Assembly (NCBI RefSeq): GCF_006714895.1
Contig: NZ_VFME01000001.1
Location: 3,100,001-3,164,000, forward strand
Source: Gramella sp. Hel_I_59
GTDB lineage: Bacteria > Bacteroidota > Bacteroidia > Flavobacteriales > Flavobacteriaceae
DNA length: 64,000 nt
Direction: 5' to 3'
In this document: piece by piece, positions 32,914-42,961 of the stretch
Position numbering within the stretch: the first letter of the stretch is position 1
How the letters are laid out: every line of letters begins with the position of its first letter
Position numbers and translations under genes: made by a program
Notes under the pieces: generated by a model
The model's database searches: none
Seen by the model: the letters and a program-made list of their open reading frames with translations, nothing else
Told to the model about the DNA's origin: nothing

Positions 32914-35456
32914 TTTTTATAGGCTAAAAGTCTTAAAGCGTTGAAAACTACCAGAAGTGTGGAACCTTCATGTATAACTACCGCCACTCCAATGTTAGCG
33001 AAACCAAAAATGGTAGCAGGGATAAGCAGAGCTACAATTCCCAGACTTACCCAAAGGTTCTGCTTGATTATAGCTTTTGCCTTTCTACTCAGTCCAATGG
33101 CAAAGGGCAGGGTTTCCAATTTATCGGCCATTAGGGCAATATCTGCGGTTTCCAGGGCAACATCGCTACCAGCAGCTCCCATAGCTATTCCTACGGTGCT
33201 GTTTGCCATGGCAGGGGCATCGTTCACACCATCACCTACCATTGCTACCTTAGATTCTTTTTCTTTTAGTTTTTTTATGGCTTCCACCTTTTCTTCCGGC
33301 AGTAAACTACCCCAGGCATCGGTCAATCCTATCTCTTCTGCTACTGCGTCTGCTACCTTCTGGTTATCACCGGTAAGCATGATCATTCGTTTAATTCCTA
33401 TTTTCTTCAATTCAGAAAGGGTCCTTTTGGCTGCCTCCCGGGGGGTATCCATTAAAGCAAGGATGCCTATATATTCTTCATTCTTACGAAGAAGCATCGT
33501 TGTGTTTCCACCACCTTCAAGATCTCGTACTTTAGTAGTTATTTCTTCTGATGGAATAGTATCATTTAGTTCTTCGTATAGATCCAAATTACCAACATAG
33601 ATCTTATCATTTCCCAATGTTGCTTTAATACCTTTTCCTAACACGGCTTCCAGATTGGAGGCATCCGGGATTTCCTCGCCTTCCATCCGCTCCTTTCCAT
33701 CGCGAACTACAGCTTTTGCCAGGGGATGATCACTCAAACTTTCCACGGCTACTGCTATTTTGAGAAGTTCATTTTCTGAAATATCCCCAAGTGGTACTAC
33801 TTGCTTAAGTTTTGGCTTTCCTTCCGTTAGAGTCCCGGTCTTATCAAAGGCGAGGGCGGTCAATTCTCCCAGATCCTCTAGTGGTCGGCCTCCTTTAATT
33901 AATACCCCACCTCGAGCCGCCCGGGCCACACCACTCAATACAGCACTTGGGGTCGAGATCGCCAAAGCACAGGGACTTGCAGCTACCAATACAGCCATTG
34001 CTCTGTAAAAGCTGGCGCTAAATGGCTCGTCAATTACTAAAAATGCGAATAAAAGAGCTCCGACCAAAATAAGAACGGACGGCACAAAATATTTTTCGAA
34101 TTTATCGGTCAACAACTGGGTAGGTGATTTTTGGGTCTGGGCTTCATTAACCAATTTGACCAGCCTTGACAATGTAGAATCCTTGGCTGCTTTGATCACT
34201 TTAATTTCCAAAGTATTGTTCCCATTGATAGTTCCGGCAAAAACGCGGTTTTCATCTTTGATATCATCTACCTCTGAGTAATCCTTCTCAACATCTTCTA
34301 CGGGAATTTTATCTACCGGTACACTCTCCCCGGTTATTGGAGCCTGGTTTACACTACTCTGCCCATCTACAACTACGCCATCTGCGGATATTTTACTATT
34401 AGGTTTCACCACAATGATATCCCCAATATTGAGTTTTTCGATACCAACTTCTTCCGTTTTACCATTTTTTTTAACCAAAGCTGTTTTAGGTGCCAATTCT
34501 GCCAATGCGGCTATAGATTTTCGTGCTTTGTTCATCGCATAATGCTCCAGGGCATGTCCCAGGCTAAAGAGAAATAATAACAAAGCACCTTCAGCCCATT
34601 CCCCTAATATAGCTGCTCCAATAGCTGCGACCAACATTAGAAAATCAATTTCAAAACCACCTTTGGCCACGGTTTCCACAGCTTCTTTCGCGGTATAAAA
34701 GCCTCCAAAGAAATAGGCTCCAATATAAAGTGCAAGGCTAACCCATTGGGGAACTGAATCTACAAAGGATAATCCAAAACCTATCCCTAGTAAAACACCA
34801 CAAATAATGGCAAATATAAGTTCTGTATTTTTTCCAAAAATACCTCCGTGGGAGTGTGAATGTTCTTCCCCGGCTCCGTGACTATCACCCTCTTTATGAT
34901 TCAGTTCATCTTCATCTTCATGTTGGTGTTTCTGACTCATCTTATTTTTTTCATATAATTCATCAGAGGTTTTTTCCGAGGATTTAAAACCATTCTTATG
35001 GCCAGAGGAGCTTTTTTTAACTTGTAGGTTTTCCTTTTCAAGCCTTGCATTTATCGCTTCAAAACTAGTCTCACGCTTATCATATTCTAAACGGATCATT
35101 CCTCCGGCATTGGCGGAAGCTTCCAAAACGCCTTCGATATTCAGCAGACTCTTTTCTATAGTTCTTGCATGGCGGGTATGTCTAATCCCCTCAACCTCTA
35201 AAAGAAGGTGGCCATATTTTTCCGTAATTTCTGCCCCGGCATTTTCAGCCAAAGATTGAATTCGGTCAATAGAGATAATGTCCGGATCATAATGAAAGCA
35301 CAGTTGTGGCACCGTATCTTCCTGATCATCTACTATATGTACTTTTTCAAGACCCTCTTTGGCCTCTAATCCAGCAATGAGCCTTTGCACACAAGTATCT
35401 TTTTCATTTGGCACCTGAGGTAGCAATACCGGAATTTTTAGTTGTAGCTTTTTCAT
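32910..35456 (-). CDS. P1B-4-type metal-transporting ATPase
   Basis: 848 residues. Two HMA-like domains without CxxC cover about 1-145, then a His-rich linker (HQHEDEDELNHKEGD and HSHSHGG) and the P-type core. SPCALAISTP (around 493) in membrane helix 6 and HEGST (around 828) in the last helices are the signature of the P1B-4 group, which moves Co, Zn, Fe or Cd rather than copper. The phosphorylation site DKTGTLTEG is near residue 538 and MVGDGVNDAPAMA near 660-680. It shares 4 bp with the CDF-like gene downstream. It exports metal across the inner membrane to hand over to CzcCBA. Confidence 0.92.
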   Translation of the reverse strand: MKKLQLKIPVLLPQVPNEKDTCVQRLIAGLEAKEGLEKVHIVDDQEDTVPQLCFHYDPDIISIDRIQSLAENAGAEITEKYGHLLLEVEGIRHTRHARTIEKSLLNIEGVLEASANAGGMIRLEYDKRETSFEAINARLEKENLQVKKSSSGHKNGFKSSEKTSDELYEKNKMSQKHQHEDEDELNHKEGDSHGAGEEHSHSHGGIFGKNTELIFAIICGVLLGIGFGLSFVDSVPQWVSLALYIGAYFFGGFYTAKEAVETVAKGGFEIDFLMLVAAIGAAILGEWAEGALLLFLFSLGHALEHYAMNKARKSIAALAELAPKTALVKKNGKTEEVGIEKLNIGDIIVVKPNSKISADGVVVDGQSSVNQAPITGESVPVDKIPVEDVEKDYSEVDDIKDENRVFAGTINGNNTLEIKVIKAAKDSTLSRLVKLVNEAQTQKSPTQLLTDKFEKYFVPSVLILVGALLFAFLVIDEPFSASFYRAMAVLVAASPCALAISTPSAVLSGVARAARGGVLIKGGRPLEDLGELTALAFDKTGTLTEGKPKLKQVVPLGDISENELLKIAVAVESLSDHPLAKAVVRDGKERMEGEEIPDASNLEAVLGKGIKATLGNDKIYVGNLDLYEELNDTIPSEEITTKVRDLEGGGNTTMLLRKNEEYIGILALMDTPREAAKRTLSELKKIGIKRMIMLTGDNQKVADAVAEEIGLTDAWGSLLPEEKVEAIKKLKEKESKVAMVGDGVNDAPAMANSTVGIAMGAAGSDVALETADIALMADKLETLPFAIGLSRKAKAIIKQNLWVSLGIVALLIPATIFGFANIGVAVVIHEGSTLLVVFNALRLLAYKK

Positions 35457-35460
35457 ATCC

Positions 35461-35820
35461 CTATTGGTTTAATATCCATCTTTTAGCTTCTTCCTTTTCG
35501 GTAAGGTCGAAATATTTAACTTCCGAGCTTGTAAAAAAATCAGTGGCTTTAGCAGCCCATTGCTGCCATTCTTTTTCACCCACAAAGGCCATTTTTCCAT
35601 AATCTGAAATATGGGCGGTATCAATTTTTAAATCTTCCCATAAGCCTTTGAGATTGTAGCCCTTAAAGTTAACTAGTTCAAAAAAGAAATCCACCTTATT
35701 TCCATTTTTGACAATATTATGTATCAAAGGATGGATTTTCTCTATATCTTCTTTAGTAATCTTTCCGCTTATTGAAGCGTATATCAAATTGCTTTTTTCG
35801 ACATTTTTGATTCGTATCAT
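35461..35820 (-). CDS. SpoIIAA-like (STAS-type) protein
   Basis: A 119-residue soluble protein of the SpoIIAA-like family: KSNLIYASISGKITKEDIEKI at the start, FFFELVNFKGYNLKGLWEDLKI in the middle and KMAFVGEKEWQQW. Function is unknown; family members are frequently found in stress or transport operons. It overlaps the fur-like gene upstream by 4 bp and ends 4 bp before the ATPase, so it is fully embedded in the operon. Confidence 0.82.
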   Translation of the reverse strand: MIRIKNVEKSNLIYASISGKITKEDIEKIHPLIHNIVKNGNKVDFFFELVNFKGYNLKGLWEDLKIDTAHISDYGKMAFVGEKEWQQWAAKATDFFTSSEVKYFDLTEKEEAKRWILNQ

Positions 35821-36281
35821 TGTTTTAACTTTTTATGAGCAGATTGGTCTATGTTATATTTCAGCTTCTTTGCTTTGAGGCAATTTGCACATGCCCCCTT
35901 CAAAACTAAATTTACTTCGGTTATTTCGTATTTGTCAGGTAAATTTTCCTGTGGAACTTTATTGGGCAAACAGAAGGTTTTGTTGCAATTCATACAATGA
36001 AGGTGCAAGTGTAGATCCAGTGAATTCTTAACAGAAAATGCATATTTTGCGATAGCCGTACCATCATCAATTTGATGTATAATCCCTTTCTTTTGAAATA
36101 ATTTTATACTCCGATAAATTGTTGTTCTATCTCGTGTATGTTCACTTTTTTTGACAAAAGCCGTTTCTATTTCCCTTAATGTTACGGCATAAAACTTTCT
36201 TTTGAGATATTTATAAATAAATAATCTCATTTTGGTAGGTCTAATCCCGTTGTTTCTAAGTGTTGTTTCGGCTTTGGTCAT
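35817..36281 (-). CDS. Fur-family regulator 1
   Basis: A 154-residue Fur/Zur-type repressor: a winged helix (residues 1-80, with RDRTTIYRSIKLFQKKGIIHQID) and a dimerisation domain with HLHLHCMNCNKTFCLP and ACANCLK, two CxxC pairs that hold structural zinc. It likely senses the operon's metal. A second Fur-type gene lies 9 bp upstream, and the two differ strongly in sequence. Confidence 0.9.
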   Translation of the reverse strand: MTKAETTLRNNGIRPTKMRLFIYKYLKRKFYAVTLREIETAFVKKSEHTRDRTTIYRSIKLFQKKGIIHQIDDGTAIAKYAFSVKNSLDLHLHLHCMNCNKTFCLPNKVPQENLPDKYEITEVNLVLKGACANCLKAKKLKYNIDQSAHKKLKQ

Positions 36282-36290
36282 CTCGTAAAA

Positions 36291-36713
36291 TTAAACGCCA
36301 CTACATTTCTCACATATTCCCTTTACTACCAGGTTTACATTTTCTGCCATATATCCCTCTGGTAGGTTTATATGCGGAATTTTATGATCGGTCAAACAAA
36401 CTGTTTCATCACAATTATTGCAATGAAAGTGGATGTGTAAATCCTGTTCTACCTCACAGTTACAATAATTTTCACAGAGCGCATATTTTGGTATCCCTGT
36501 GCCATCATCTATTTGATGAACAATATTCTTTACCTCGAATGTTCTTACTGTTCTGGATAGTGTAGCCCGGTCTGCTTTTCCAAAGGCATTTTCAATTTCG
36601 GTAAGCGTTACAGCCCTGTCTTTTTTAGCCATAAATTTATAGACCAGGATACGCATGGCTGTTGGCCGAACTTCGTGTGCCTCTAATATTTTCTCGATTT
36701 CATTCATTTTCAT
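36291..36713 (-). CDS. Fur-family regulator 2
   Basis: A 140-residue paralogue of the neighbouring regulator, with the recognition helix ADRATLSRTVRTFEVKNIVHQ, metal-binding DLHIHFHCNNCDETVCL and a final CEKC. Extra Cys and Glu (YCNCEVEQD) precede the His cluster. The start overlaps the PII-like gene by 14 bp. Two tandem Fur-type sensors suggest response to two metals, or a heterodimer. Confidence 0.9.
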   Translation of the reverse strand: MKMNEIEKILEAHEVRPTAMRILVYKFMAKKDRAVTLTEIENAFGKADRATLSRTVRTFEVKNIVHQIDDGTGIPKYALCENYCNCEVEQDLHIHFHCNNCDETVCLTDHKIPHINLPEGYMAENVNLVVKGICEKCSGV

Positions 36714-37056
36714 CCTTATTTGAATCAGATATTTTAAGCGATTTTCCTGTCTTTATTTGAAAAACATTTTCAATATCTGATAGATAAATGATCCCATCCC
36801 CGGGTTCAGTTGTTTTTGCATTTTCAAGGATAATATCGATTGCTGATTGTGCTTCTTCATTTTGACATACCAGTTCCAACTTTACCACCGGACTGTCGGT
36901 TACACGGAAATCCAAAGAAGGCGACGCACCTTTTGCTTTAAATGCCCCGGTGCCTTCCCCCTGGGACAGCGTCATACTTTTGAATCCACTTTCACTAAGG
37001 GATTCTATCACTTTTTGAACCCGATTTGGTTTTATAAATGCTTTTATTTCTTTCAT
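36700..37056 (-). CDS. PII-like signalling protein of the metal operon
   Basis: 118 residues with the PII fold pattern: MKEIKAFIKPNRVQKVIESLSESGFKSMTLSQ at the start, VKLELVCQNEEAQSAIDIILENAKT in the middle and PGDGIIYLSDIENVFQIKTGKS at the end. The usual T-loop with Tyr51 is shortened and altered. PII-like proteins occur in CzcA-type operons, where they may bind nucleotide or metal and modulate the pump. It does not look like a nitrogen regulator, since no ammonium transporter or glutamine synthetase is near. Confidence 0.82.
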   Translation of the reverse strand: MKEIKAFIKPNRVQKVIESLSESGFKSMTLSQGEGTGAFKAKGASPSLDFRVTDSPVVKLELVCQNEEAQSAIDIILENAKTTEPGDGIIYLSDIENVFQIKTGKSLKISDSNKDENE

Positions 37057-37157
37057 CGCTGTTTTATTAATTCTTTATTAAGAATGAACCCTCTGGAATT
37101 TTAATTAAGACAAACATTTTACAGAGAGCCCATCCATCTAAATTTTTAAAGCTCTAT

Positions 37158-38381
37158 TTAATGACCATGAGAGGTTTGGCTTTTCTGCATTTCAGATACC
37201 AGGTAATAGGCATTGTTATACGCAACTAAAGTACCTTCTGGAAGGGGCTCCAACAGTTTAATTTCTACCCATCCATCTTCATTGATCCCCGTTCTTACTT
37301 GCACCGGTTTTAATTCCCATTCTGTTTTACCCTCTTCCTGATGTTTTTGTGCCGTAAATATGTAAGGATTTCCCTCTTCTTCTATCACCGCCTCTTCTGG
37401 TAATGCAGGTACTGCTTCTTCTCCTGTCCTAATTTTTCCTTTGATATACATTCCCGGAATGAGGTAATCTTCCTTATTATCTATCTCTGCGTGGACGTGC
37501 ACCGCTTTAGGATTTTGTTCAAATTGTTTCCCCACTGAATATATTTTTCCGGTGAGGTCACTTCCGGGGACTGACTCCAGCTTAAAAGAAATCTTTTGGC
37601 CTTCTTTTACCTTATAAATATCTTTTTCGAAAACCATTAGATCGGCATGAACATGCTCATTATCTACCACCATAAACATGCTGGTTTGAGGTTCCACATA
37701 TTGGCCAATTTGCACCTTTACTTTTTCTATATAGCCAGCAATAGGACTAACTACAGGCACGTATTCGTAGAGGGTGCCGTTTCTTATTTGGGAAGCACCT
37801 AAATTTAACTGCCTTAATTGGGATTCATAACCACTCACCTCTCCTTTTACCGACTGAAAATCTGCCTGTGTTTGTTGAAAAGTTTTCCCGGAACCAACTT
37901 CTGCCTCATACAAACGTTTTTGTCTTTCAAATTCTTTTTCCAAGAACTGCATCCGGTTATAGGCATTGATATAATCTGTTTGTATTTTAGTTAAATTGGG
38001 ATGGGATAGATACGCCAGTACCTGACCTTTATTTACCTTATCCCCTTCAATAACTTTTATTGAATTAATATTCCCGCCTAAGACAGCCGTTACGGTAGCT
38101 TCGTATTGAGGTGGCACTTCCAATTGCCCGTTTGCTTCTACTATTCCAGATAATGCTTTATTTGGTAAGGTGTCCACCTTGACCCCTAAACTATTGAATT
38201 TCATTTCTGAAAGATAAACCGAGCGCATCCCGCCTTCTTCTCTTTCTGGTTCTTTTTCATTCGTAGTTGAATCTTCAGTTTCGTGAGAAGTAGTTTCTGA
38301 TATATCAGAATTTTCTTTACACCCAAAGAACAGGCTGAATGATAGGGCAAGCATTAGAATATTTATTGATCTTTTATTCAT
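37158..38381 (-). CDS. czcB: RND efflux periplasmic adaptor, lipoprotein (CzcB-like)
   Basis: 407 residues from the ATG at 38381. This start gives a lipoprotein signal (ILMLALSFSLFFGCKENS); an upstream ATG at 38474 would overlap the pump gene by 74 bp. The membrane-fusion pattern follows: barrel-sandwich halves around GNINSIKVIEGDKVNKGQVL and SPIAGYIEKVKVQIG, with a helical hairpin between them. It links the inner-membrane pump to the outer-membrane channel. Metal cation export is inferred from the CzcA partner. Confidence 0.9.
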   Translation of the reverse strand: MNKRSINILMLALSFSLFFGCKENSDISETTSHETEDSTTNEKEPEREEGGMRSVYLSEMKFNSLGVKVDTLPNKALSGIVEANGQLEVPPQYEATVTAVLGGNINSIKVIEGDKVNKGQVLAYLSHPNLTKIQTDYINAYNRMQFLEKEFERQKRLYEAEVGSGKTFQQTQADFQSVKGEVSGYESQLRQLNLGASQIRNGTLYEYVPVVSPIAGYIEKVKVQIGQYVEPQTSMFMVVDNEHVHADLMVFEKDIYKVKEGQKISFKLESVPGSDLTGKIYSVGKQFEQNPKAVHVHAEIDNKEDYLIPGMYIKGKIRTGEEAVPALPEEAVIEEEGNPYIFTAQKHQEEGKTEWELKPVQVRTGINEDGWVEIKLLEPLPEGTLVAYNNAYYLVSEMQKSQTSHGH

Positions 38382-38400
38382 ATCGTTTTTCTTTCTAATT

Positions 38401-41400
38401 TTAGATTGATTTTTCGAGGTAATATTCAAGTTGATAACGGCTATCGAGATAATTATCAAAAGCACTCCAAGCATTTACCTCGATTCTAATGGCATCTCTT
38501 ATATTTTGAAGGAAGGTTACATAATCTATAGCACCTTCCTTAAATGCCAATACAGATCCTTCCTGTTGCTCTTTAGCCAAGGGAAGCGCTTCATCCTTAT
38601 AATAGTTCCATGAATTTCTCCATTTGATGAATTCTTCCCGCATATTTTTATAGGCAGTTTCCAATTCGAGTTTATCCTGATAAAAATTTTGCTCTGCAAT
38701 CTTTCGATTCACTTGTGCTTCCTGAGTACGGCCTAATTCAGGTCCAAAGAATAACGGAATTTGGATTCCTATTTGATATTGGAAGAAACCCGATTGCCCA
38801 TTAATTTCCTGCCTGGCATACTGTCCCTGAAATTTTGGTAGAAATTCAGATTTCCGTTCTCTGGTTAAAGCTTTTGCAACATTAACTCTCTGTTCTGAAA
38901 CCTCAAGAGCCGGGTGGGTTTTGAGTGACTCTGTCAGAAAATTTAAAGGTTCATCTAATGCTTCGGCAGTTACATCTGGTACATCATAGATCGTATCACT
39001 AACAAACCACAAATTTAGACGCTGTAATGATTTCAGGTAATTTCGATAAGCTTGTTCCAGTTGTATTTTTACCTCGTTTCCCTGATTGGATGTAGCAAGA
39101 TACTCCAGTTTAGAAGTAGCTTCTGTCTCATACCTGATTCTTGCAGCTCTTTCAATGTCTTCAAAAATTGAATCCATTTTCTTATATACCTGATACCTCT
39201 TTTTACTTGTATAAACTGAAGCCCAGGCCCTACTTACTTCACGTTCCACTTCTAAGGTATTGAGTTCTAAAGCATTTTCAGCAAGGGCCACCCTTTCTTT
39301 TTGCAATTTTAACCGGGGGGCAATTCCAAAAACATCTATGCCTTGTTGTTGAACACCAATTTGAGTATAGATCCCATCTGAACCATTTCCTACCTCTTCT
39401 TTTCCAGTAAAGATTTGGGTATTCCCAAAATCATAAGCGGTTTTACGCAGTACTTCTTCACTTTCAATTTCAAGCTGAGCGGCTTTTAGCTGAGGAAAGT
39501 TTTTGATTGCTATTTCGCGGGCTTTTTCCAAACTTATGGTTTGTAAAGTATCCTGTTGTGGATATTCAGATGAAACAGCATCAGATTGTGCATTTACGGA
39601 AAAGGTTCCGCCTAACATCAAACCAATTATCAAAATCGTAGTTAAAGATCCTGAATTAGAAGTATCCAGCTTATTCTGTTCTTTTTTCTCACGCTTTCTT
39701 TCCACAATGGTGTATAACACTGGTAAAACAACCAGGGTAAGCAGTGTAGCTGTAAGCATACCACCTATAACCACCGTAGCAAGTGGTTGTTGAACTTCTG
39801 CACCGGCAGAGGTGGAAAATGCCATTGGTAGAAAACCGAAAATATCTGTTGTTGCTGTTAACATAATTGGGCGAATTCGTTCTTTGGTTCCTGTAAAAAT
39901 TCTATCTTTTATACTGGTTACTCCTTCTTCTTTTAAAGAATTGAATCTATTTATTAGTACCAGTCCGTTTAAAACTGCAACCCCGAACAAAACAATGAAG
40001 CCTACACCGGCCGAAATACTAAATGGCATACCTCTTAACCAAAGTGCATAAACACCTCCAATAGCAGCCAGAGGTATCGCCATATAGATCATGATAGATT
40101 GGGAAAAAGATTGTAGGGCAAAATATAGAAGTACGAAAATCAAGAATAAAGCTATTGGTACCACAATCACTAATCGATCTTTGGCACTCTGAAGATTTTC
40201 GAATTCTCCTCCATAGGTAATGTAATAACCGGGTGGTAATTCTAATTCCTCATCTAATTTTTGCTGAATGTCGTTAACCACAGACTCTACATCCCTTCCC
40301 CGTGCATTTACTCCTACATAGGTTCTTCTGTATGTGTCATCTCTCGAGATCTGCATAGGTCCTGGAACATAGTCAATATCTGCTATTTCTTTTATAGGTA
40401 CCTGGGTTCCATCGGGCAAGTCGATATACATTCCTCGTAAGTCATCAATATTCTTTCTATGTTTTTCATCAAATCTTACTACTAAATCGAATCGTTTTTC
40501 ACCTTCAAAGATGACCCCGGCCGTTCCTCCGGCAAAAGCGGTGCTTATATAATCATTGACTTTCTGAATATCCAGTCCATATTGGGCAATTTTATCACGG
40601 TTAAATCTAACTGTCATTTGAGGTAGGCCGGAGGTTCTCTCCGCGTTTACATCTCCTGCACCAGGAACGGTTTGGATAATATTGGCCATTTCCTGCACCT
40701 TTTCTGACAATACCTCTAAATCTTCACCATACAACTTAACCGCAATATCTTCTCTAACCCCTTCTAATAACTCATTGAACCTCAATTCTACGGGTTGAGT
40801 AAACACTAGATTAACACCCGTAAGATCTTCATTTAGTATTTCCTTAATCTGTTCAATAAGCCCTTCCTTAGTTTCAGAACTTGTCCATTTATCCTTGTCC
40901 TTCTCAAGGATTAAGTACATATCGGCAATATCCATTGGCATGGGATCTGTGGGAATGTCGGCCACTCCAATTCTGGCCGTTACCGTTTTAATTTCAGGAA
41001 AGTTTTCTAAAAGTATATTTTCAATTTTTTTTGAAACTTCGATAGACTCTGTTAATGAACTACCTGGTCTAATCAAAGCCTGCATGGCAATATCCCCTTC
41101 ATCAAGTTGAGGCACAAATTCTCCTCCCATTCTGGAAAAGAGGAAACCGGCTATCACAAGTAGAACCACGGCAGATCCAATTACGATCAGTTTCAATTTT
41201 AATGCTCCTTTTAATAAAGGCATGTATACTTTTTGTATTCCGCCAATTATCCTGTCACTTACTTTTTCCAGCCAGCGTTCGAACTTTCCAAACCAGTTCT
41301 TTTTATTCTGAATTGGTTTCATAAATAAAGCAGACATCATAGGAACGTATGTAAGGCATAAGAAGATAGCACCTATCATAGCAAAACCGAAAGTATACGC

Positions 41401-42834
41401 CATCGGCTTAAACATTTTACCTTCTACCCCGGTAAGAAAAAGAATGGGTGTAAATACGATAAGTATAATAATTTGTCCAAAAAATGCAGAGCTCATCATC
41501 GTGCTCCCAGCATCATAGGCTACTTCATCCATTTTAGCCTGATTGAATTTCACCTTGCCAGATCTTATCCGTTTTTGTATTTCATACACGGTTCCCTCGA
41601 TGATAATCACTGCACCGTCTATAATGATTCCAAAATCGATTGCCCCCAAACTCATTAGATTGGCCCAGACATTGAATTGCTTCATTAAAATAAAAGCAAA
41701 AAGCAGTGATAAGGGAATAGTGGTAGCAGTAATAAGTCCACCTCTTAGACTACCTAATAACAATACCAGGGCAAAAATCACTATCAATGCACCTTCCAGT
41801 AAATTTGTTTTAACGGTATCGGTTGTTCGTGCTATTAATTCACTTCGATCAATAATTGGCTCTATGGTCAAACCTTCAGGAAGGGACTTCTCGACTTCAG
41901 CCATACGATCCTTGACATCCTGAATGACTGCGTTGGGATTAGCACCTTTCAGCATCATAATAATTCCCCCAACGGCTTCTTCCCCATCCTGGGTAAAAGC
42001 TCCGTATCGTACCTGATTTCCAAACTGAACATTTTCCGCAACATCCCCAATCGTGATCGGGATTGCATTTTCTGTAGTAATGGCAATTTTCTTTATGTCC
42101 TCCAGTGAACGAATTAAGCCCTCACCCCTAATAAAATTCGACATTTTATTTTTCTCGATATAGGCTCCTCCAGTATTTACATTATTCCGTGCCAGCGCCT
42201 CATAAACTTCAGAGATGCTAATACCCATACTGTTTAATTTTTCCGGGTTGATTGCTACCTCATATTGCTTTATGGAGCCTCCAAAAGAATTTACTTCAAC
42301 CACGCCTTCCAGTAAGGTGAGTTGTCGCTTGACTATCCAGTCCTGAATAGTTCGTAATTCCATAGGGGAATATTCAGTTTCATATCCCTCCTTTGGCTTT
42401 ATGGTATACTCATAAATTTGACCCAATCCGGTTGAAATAGGTCCCATAGCAGGACTACCAAATTTGTCGGGAATAGTTTTACCCAATTCAGTGAGCTTCT
42501 CCTGTACAAGTTGTCGAGGGAGGTATGTCCCCATATCATCTTTGAAGACAATAGTAACTACAGAAAGGCCAAAGCGTGAAATAGAGCGAATCTCTGTAAC
42601 CCCAGGTAAATTACCCATCGAAAGTTCTACGGGATAGGTTACAAATTGTTCTATATCTTCTGTGGCAAGATTAGGTGACTGGGTGATCACCTGAACCTGA
42701 TTGTTAGTAATATCTGGTACCGATCCCAGATTTACTGTAGACATGGACCAAATACCAGTACCTATAAGTGCTAAGGTGAGTAGCCCAATAATAAATTTAT
42801 TATTAATGGAAAATGAAATGATTCTATTGATCAT
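38401..42834 (-). CDS. czcA: CzcA-type RND metal pump fused to a TolC-like channel (CzcA-CzcC)
   Basis: A 1477-residue fusion. Residues 1-1040 form a heavy-metal RND pump with the usual twelve membrane segments, and the proton-relay motif AIDFGIIIDGAVIIIEG in TM4. Residues about 1070-1477 form an outer-membrane efflux protein of the TolC type (LEKAREIAIKNFPQLKAAQ, EVSRAWASVYTSKKRY, TYKNMREEFIKWRNSW). An added membrane segment, LTTILIIGLMLGGTFSVNAQ, joins the parts and looks like a signal peptide retained inside the fusion, so post-translational cleavage is possible. Such fusions are common in Bacteroidota. Confidence 0.92.
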   Translation of the reverse strand: MINRIISFSINNKFIIGLLTLALIGTGIWSMSTVNLGSVPDITNNQVQVITQSPNLATEDIEQFVTYPVELSMGNLPGVTEIRSISRFGLSVVTIVFKDDMGTYLPRQLVQEKLTELGKTIPDKFGSPAMGPISTGLGQIYEYTIKPKEGYETEYSPMELRTIQDWIVKRQLTLLEGVVEVNSFGGSIKQYEVAINPEKLNSMGISISEVYEALARNNVNTGGAYIEKNKMSNFIRGEGLIRSLEDIKKIAITTENAIPITIGDVAENVQFGNQVRYGAFTQDGEEAVGGIIMMLKGANPNAVIQDVKDRMAEVEKSLPEGLTIEPIIDRSELIARTTDTVKTNLLEGALIVIFALVLLLGSLRGGLITATTIPLSLLFAFILMKQFNVWANLMSLGAIDFGIIIDGAVIIIEGTVYEIQKRIRSGKVKFNQAKMDEVAYDAGSTMMSSAFFGQIIILIVFTPILFLTGVEGKMFKPMAYTFGFAMIGAIFLCLTYVPMMSALFMKPIQNKKNWFGKFERWLEKVSDRIIGGIQKVYMPLLKGALKLKLIVIGSAVVLLVIAGFLFSRMGGEFVPQLDEGDIAMQALIRPGSSLTESIEVSKKIENILLENFPEIKTVTARIGVADIPTDPMPMDIADMYLILEKDKDKWTSSETKEGLIEQIKEILNEDLTGVNLVFTQPVELRFNELLEGVREDIAVKLYGEDLEVLSEKVQEMANIIQTVPGAGDVNAERTSGLPQMTVRFNRDKIAQYGLDIQKVNDYISTAFAGGTAGVIFEGEKRFDLVVRFDEKHRKNIDDLRGMYIDLPDGTQVPIKEIADIDYVPGPMQISRDDTYRRTYVGVNARGRDVESVVNDIQQKLDEELELPPGYYITYGGEFENLQSAKDRLVIVVPIALFLIFVLLYFALQSFSQSIMIYMAIPLAAIGGVYALWLRGMPFSISAGVGFIVLFGVAVLNGLVLINRFNSLKEEGVTSIKDRIFTGTKERIRPIMLTATTDIFGFLPMAFSTSAGAEVQQPLATVVIGGMLTATLLTLVVLPVLYTIVERKREKKEQNKLDTSNSGSLTTILIIGLMLGGTFSVNAQSDAVSSEYPQQDTLQTISLEKAREIAIKNFPQLKAAQLEIESEEVLRKTAYDFGNTQIFTGKEEVGNGSDGIYTQIGVQQQGIDVFGIAPRLKLQKERVALAENALELNTLEVEREVSRAWASVYTSKKRYQVYKKMDSIFEDIERAARIRYETEATSKLEYLATSNQGNEVKIQLEQAYRNYLKSLQRLNLWFVSDTIYDVPDVTAEALDEPLNFLTESLKTHPALEVSEQRVNVAKALTRERKSEFLPKFQGQYARQEINGQSGFFQYQIGIQIPLFFGPELGRTQEAQVNRKIAEQNFYQDKLELETAYKNMREEFIKWRNSWNYYKDEALPLAKEQQEGSVLAFKEGAIDYVTFLQNIRDAIRIEVNAWSAFDNYLDSRYQLEYYLEKSI

Positions 42835-42961
42835 ATAAAAAAATTAATTCAGTTAAACATCTCGACAGTCCACGAATAGAGGAAATCGATATCGTTTTAG
42901 GCTTCAGAAAACAAGGGCTTTGGATGAAAAAGGATATAACTATCCTATTAAAAAAACTGAA

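Noticed and set aside
32941..33600. 219-codon plus-strand frame
   Set aside because: It lies antisense to the P-type ATPase and is low in real protein features.
36700..37056. Nitrogen regulator GlnB/GlnK
   Set aside because: The T-loop differs and no nitrogen genes are near; it lies within a metal operon.
41543..41923. 126-codon plus-strand frame
   Set aside because: It is antisense to the czcA-czcC fusion, a shadow of its codon bias.
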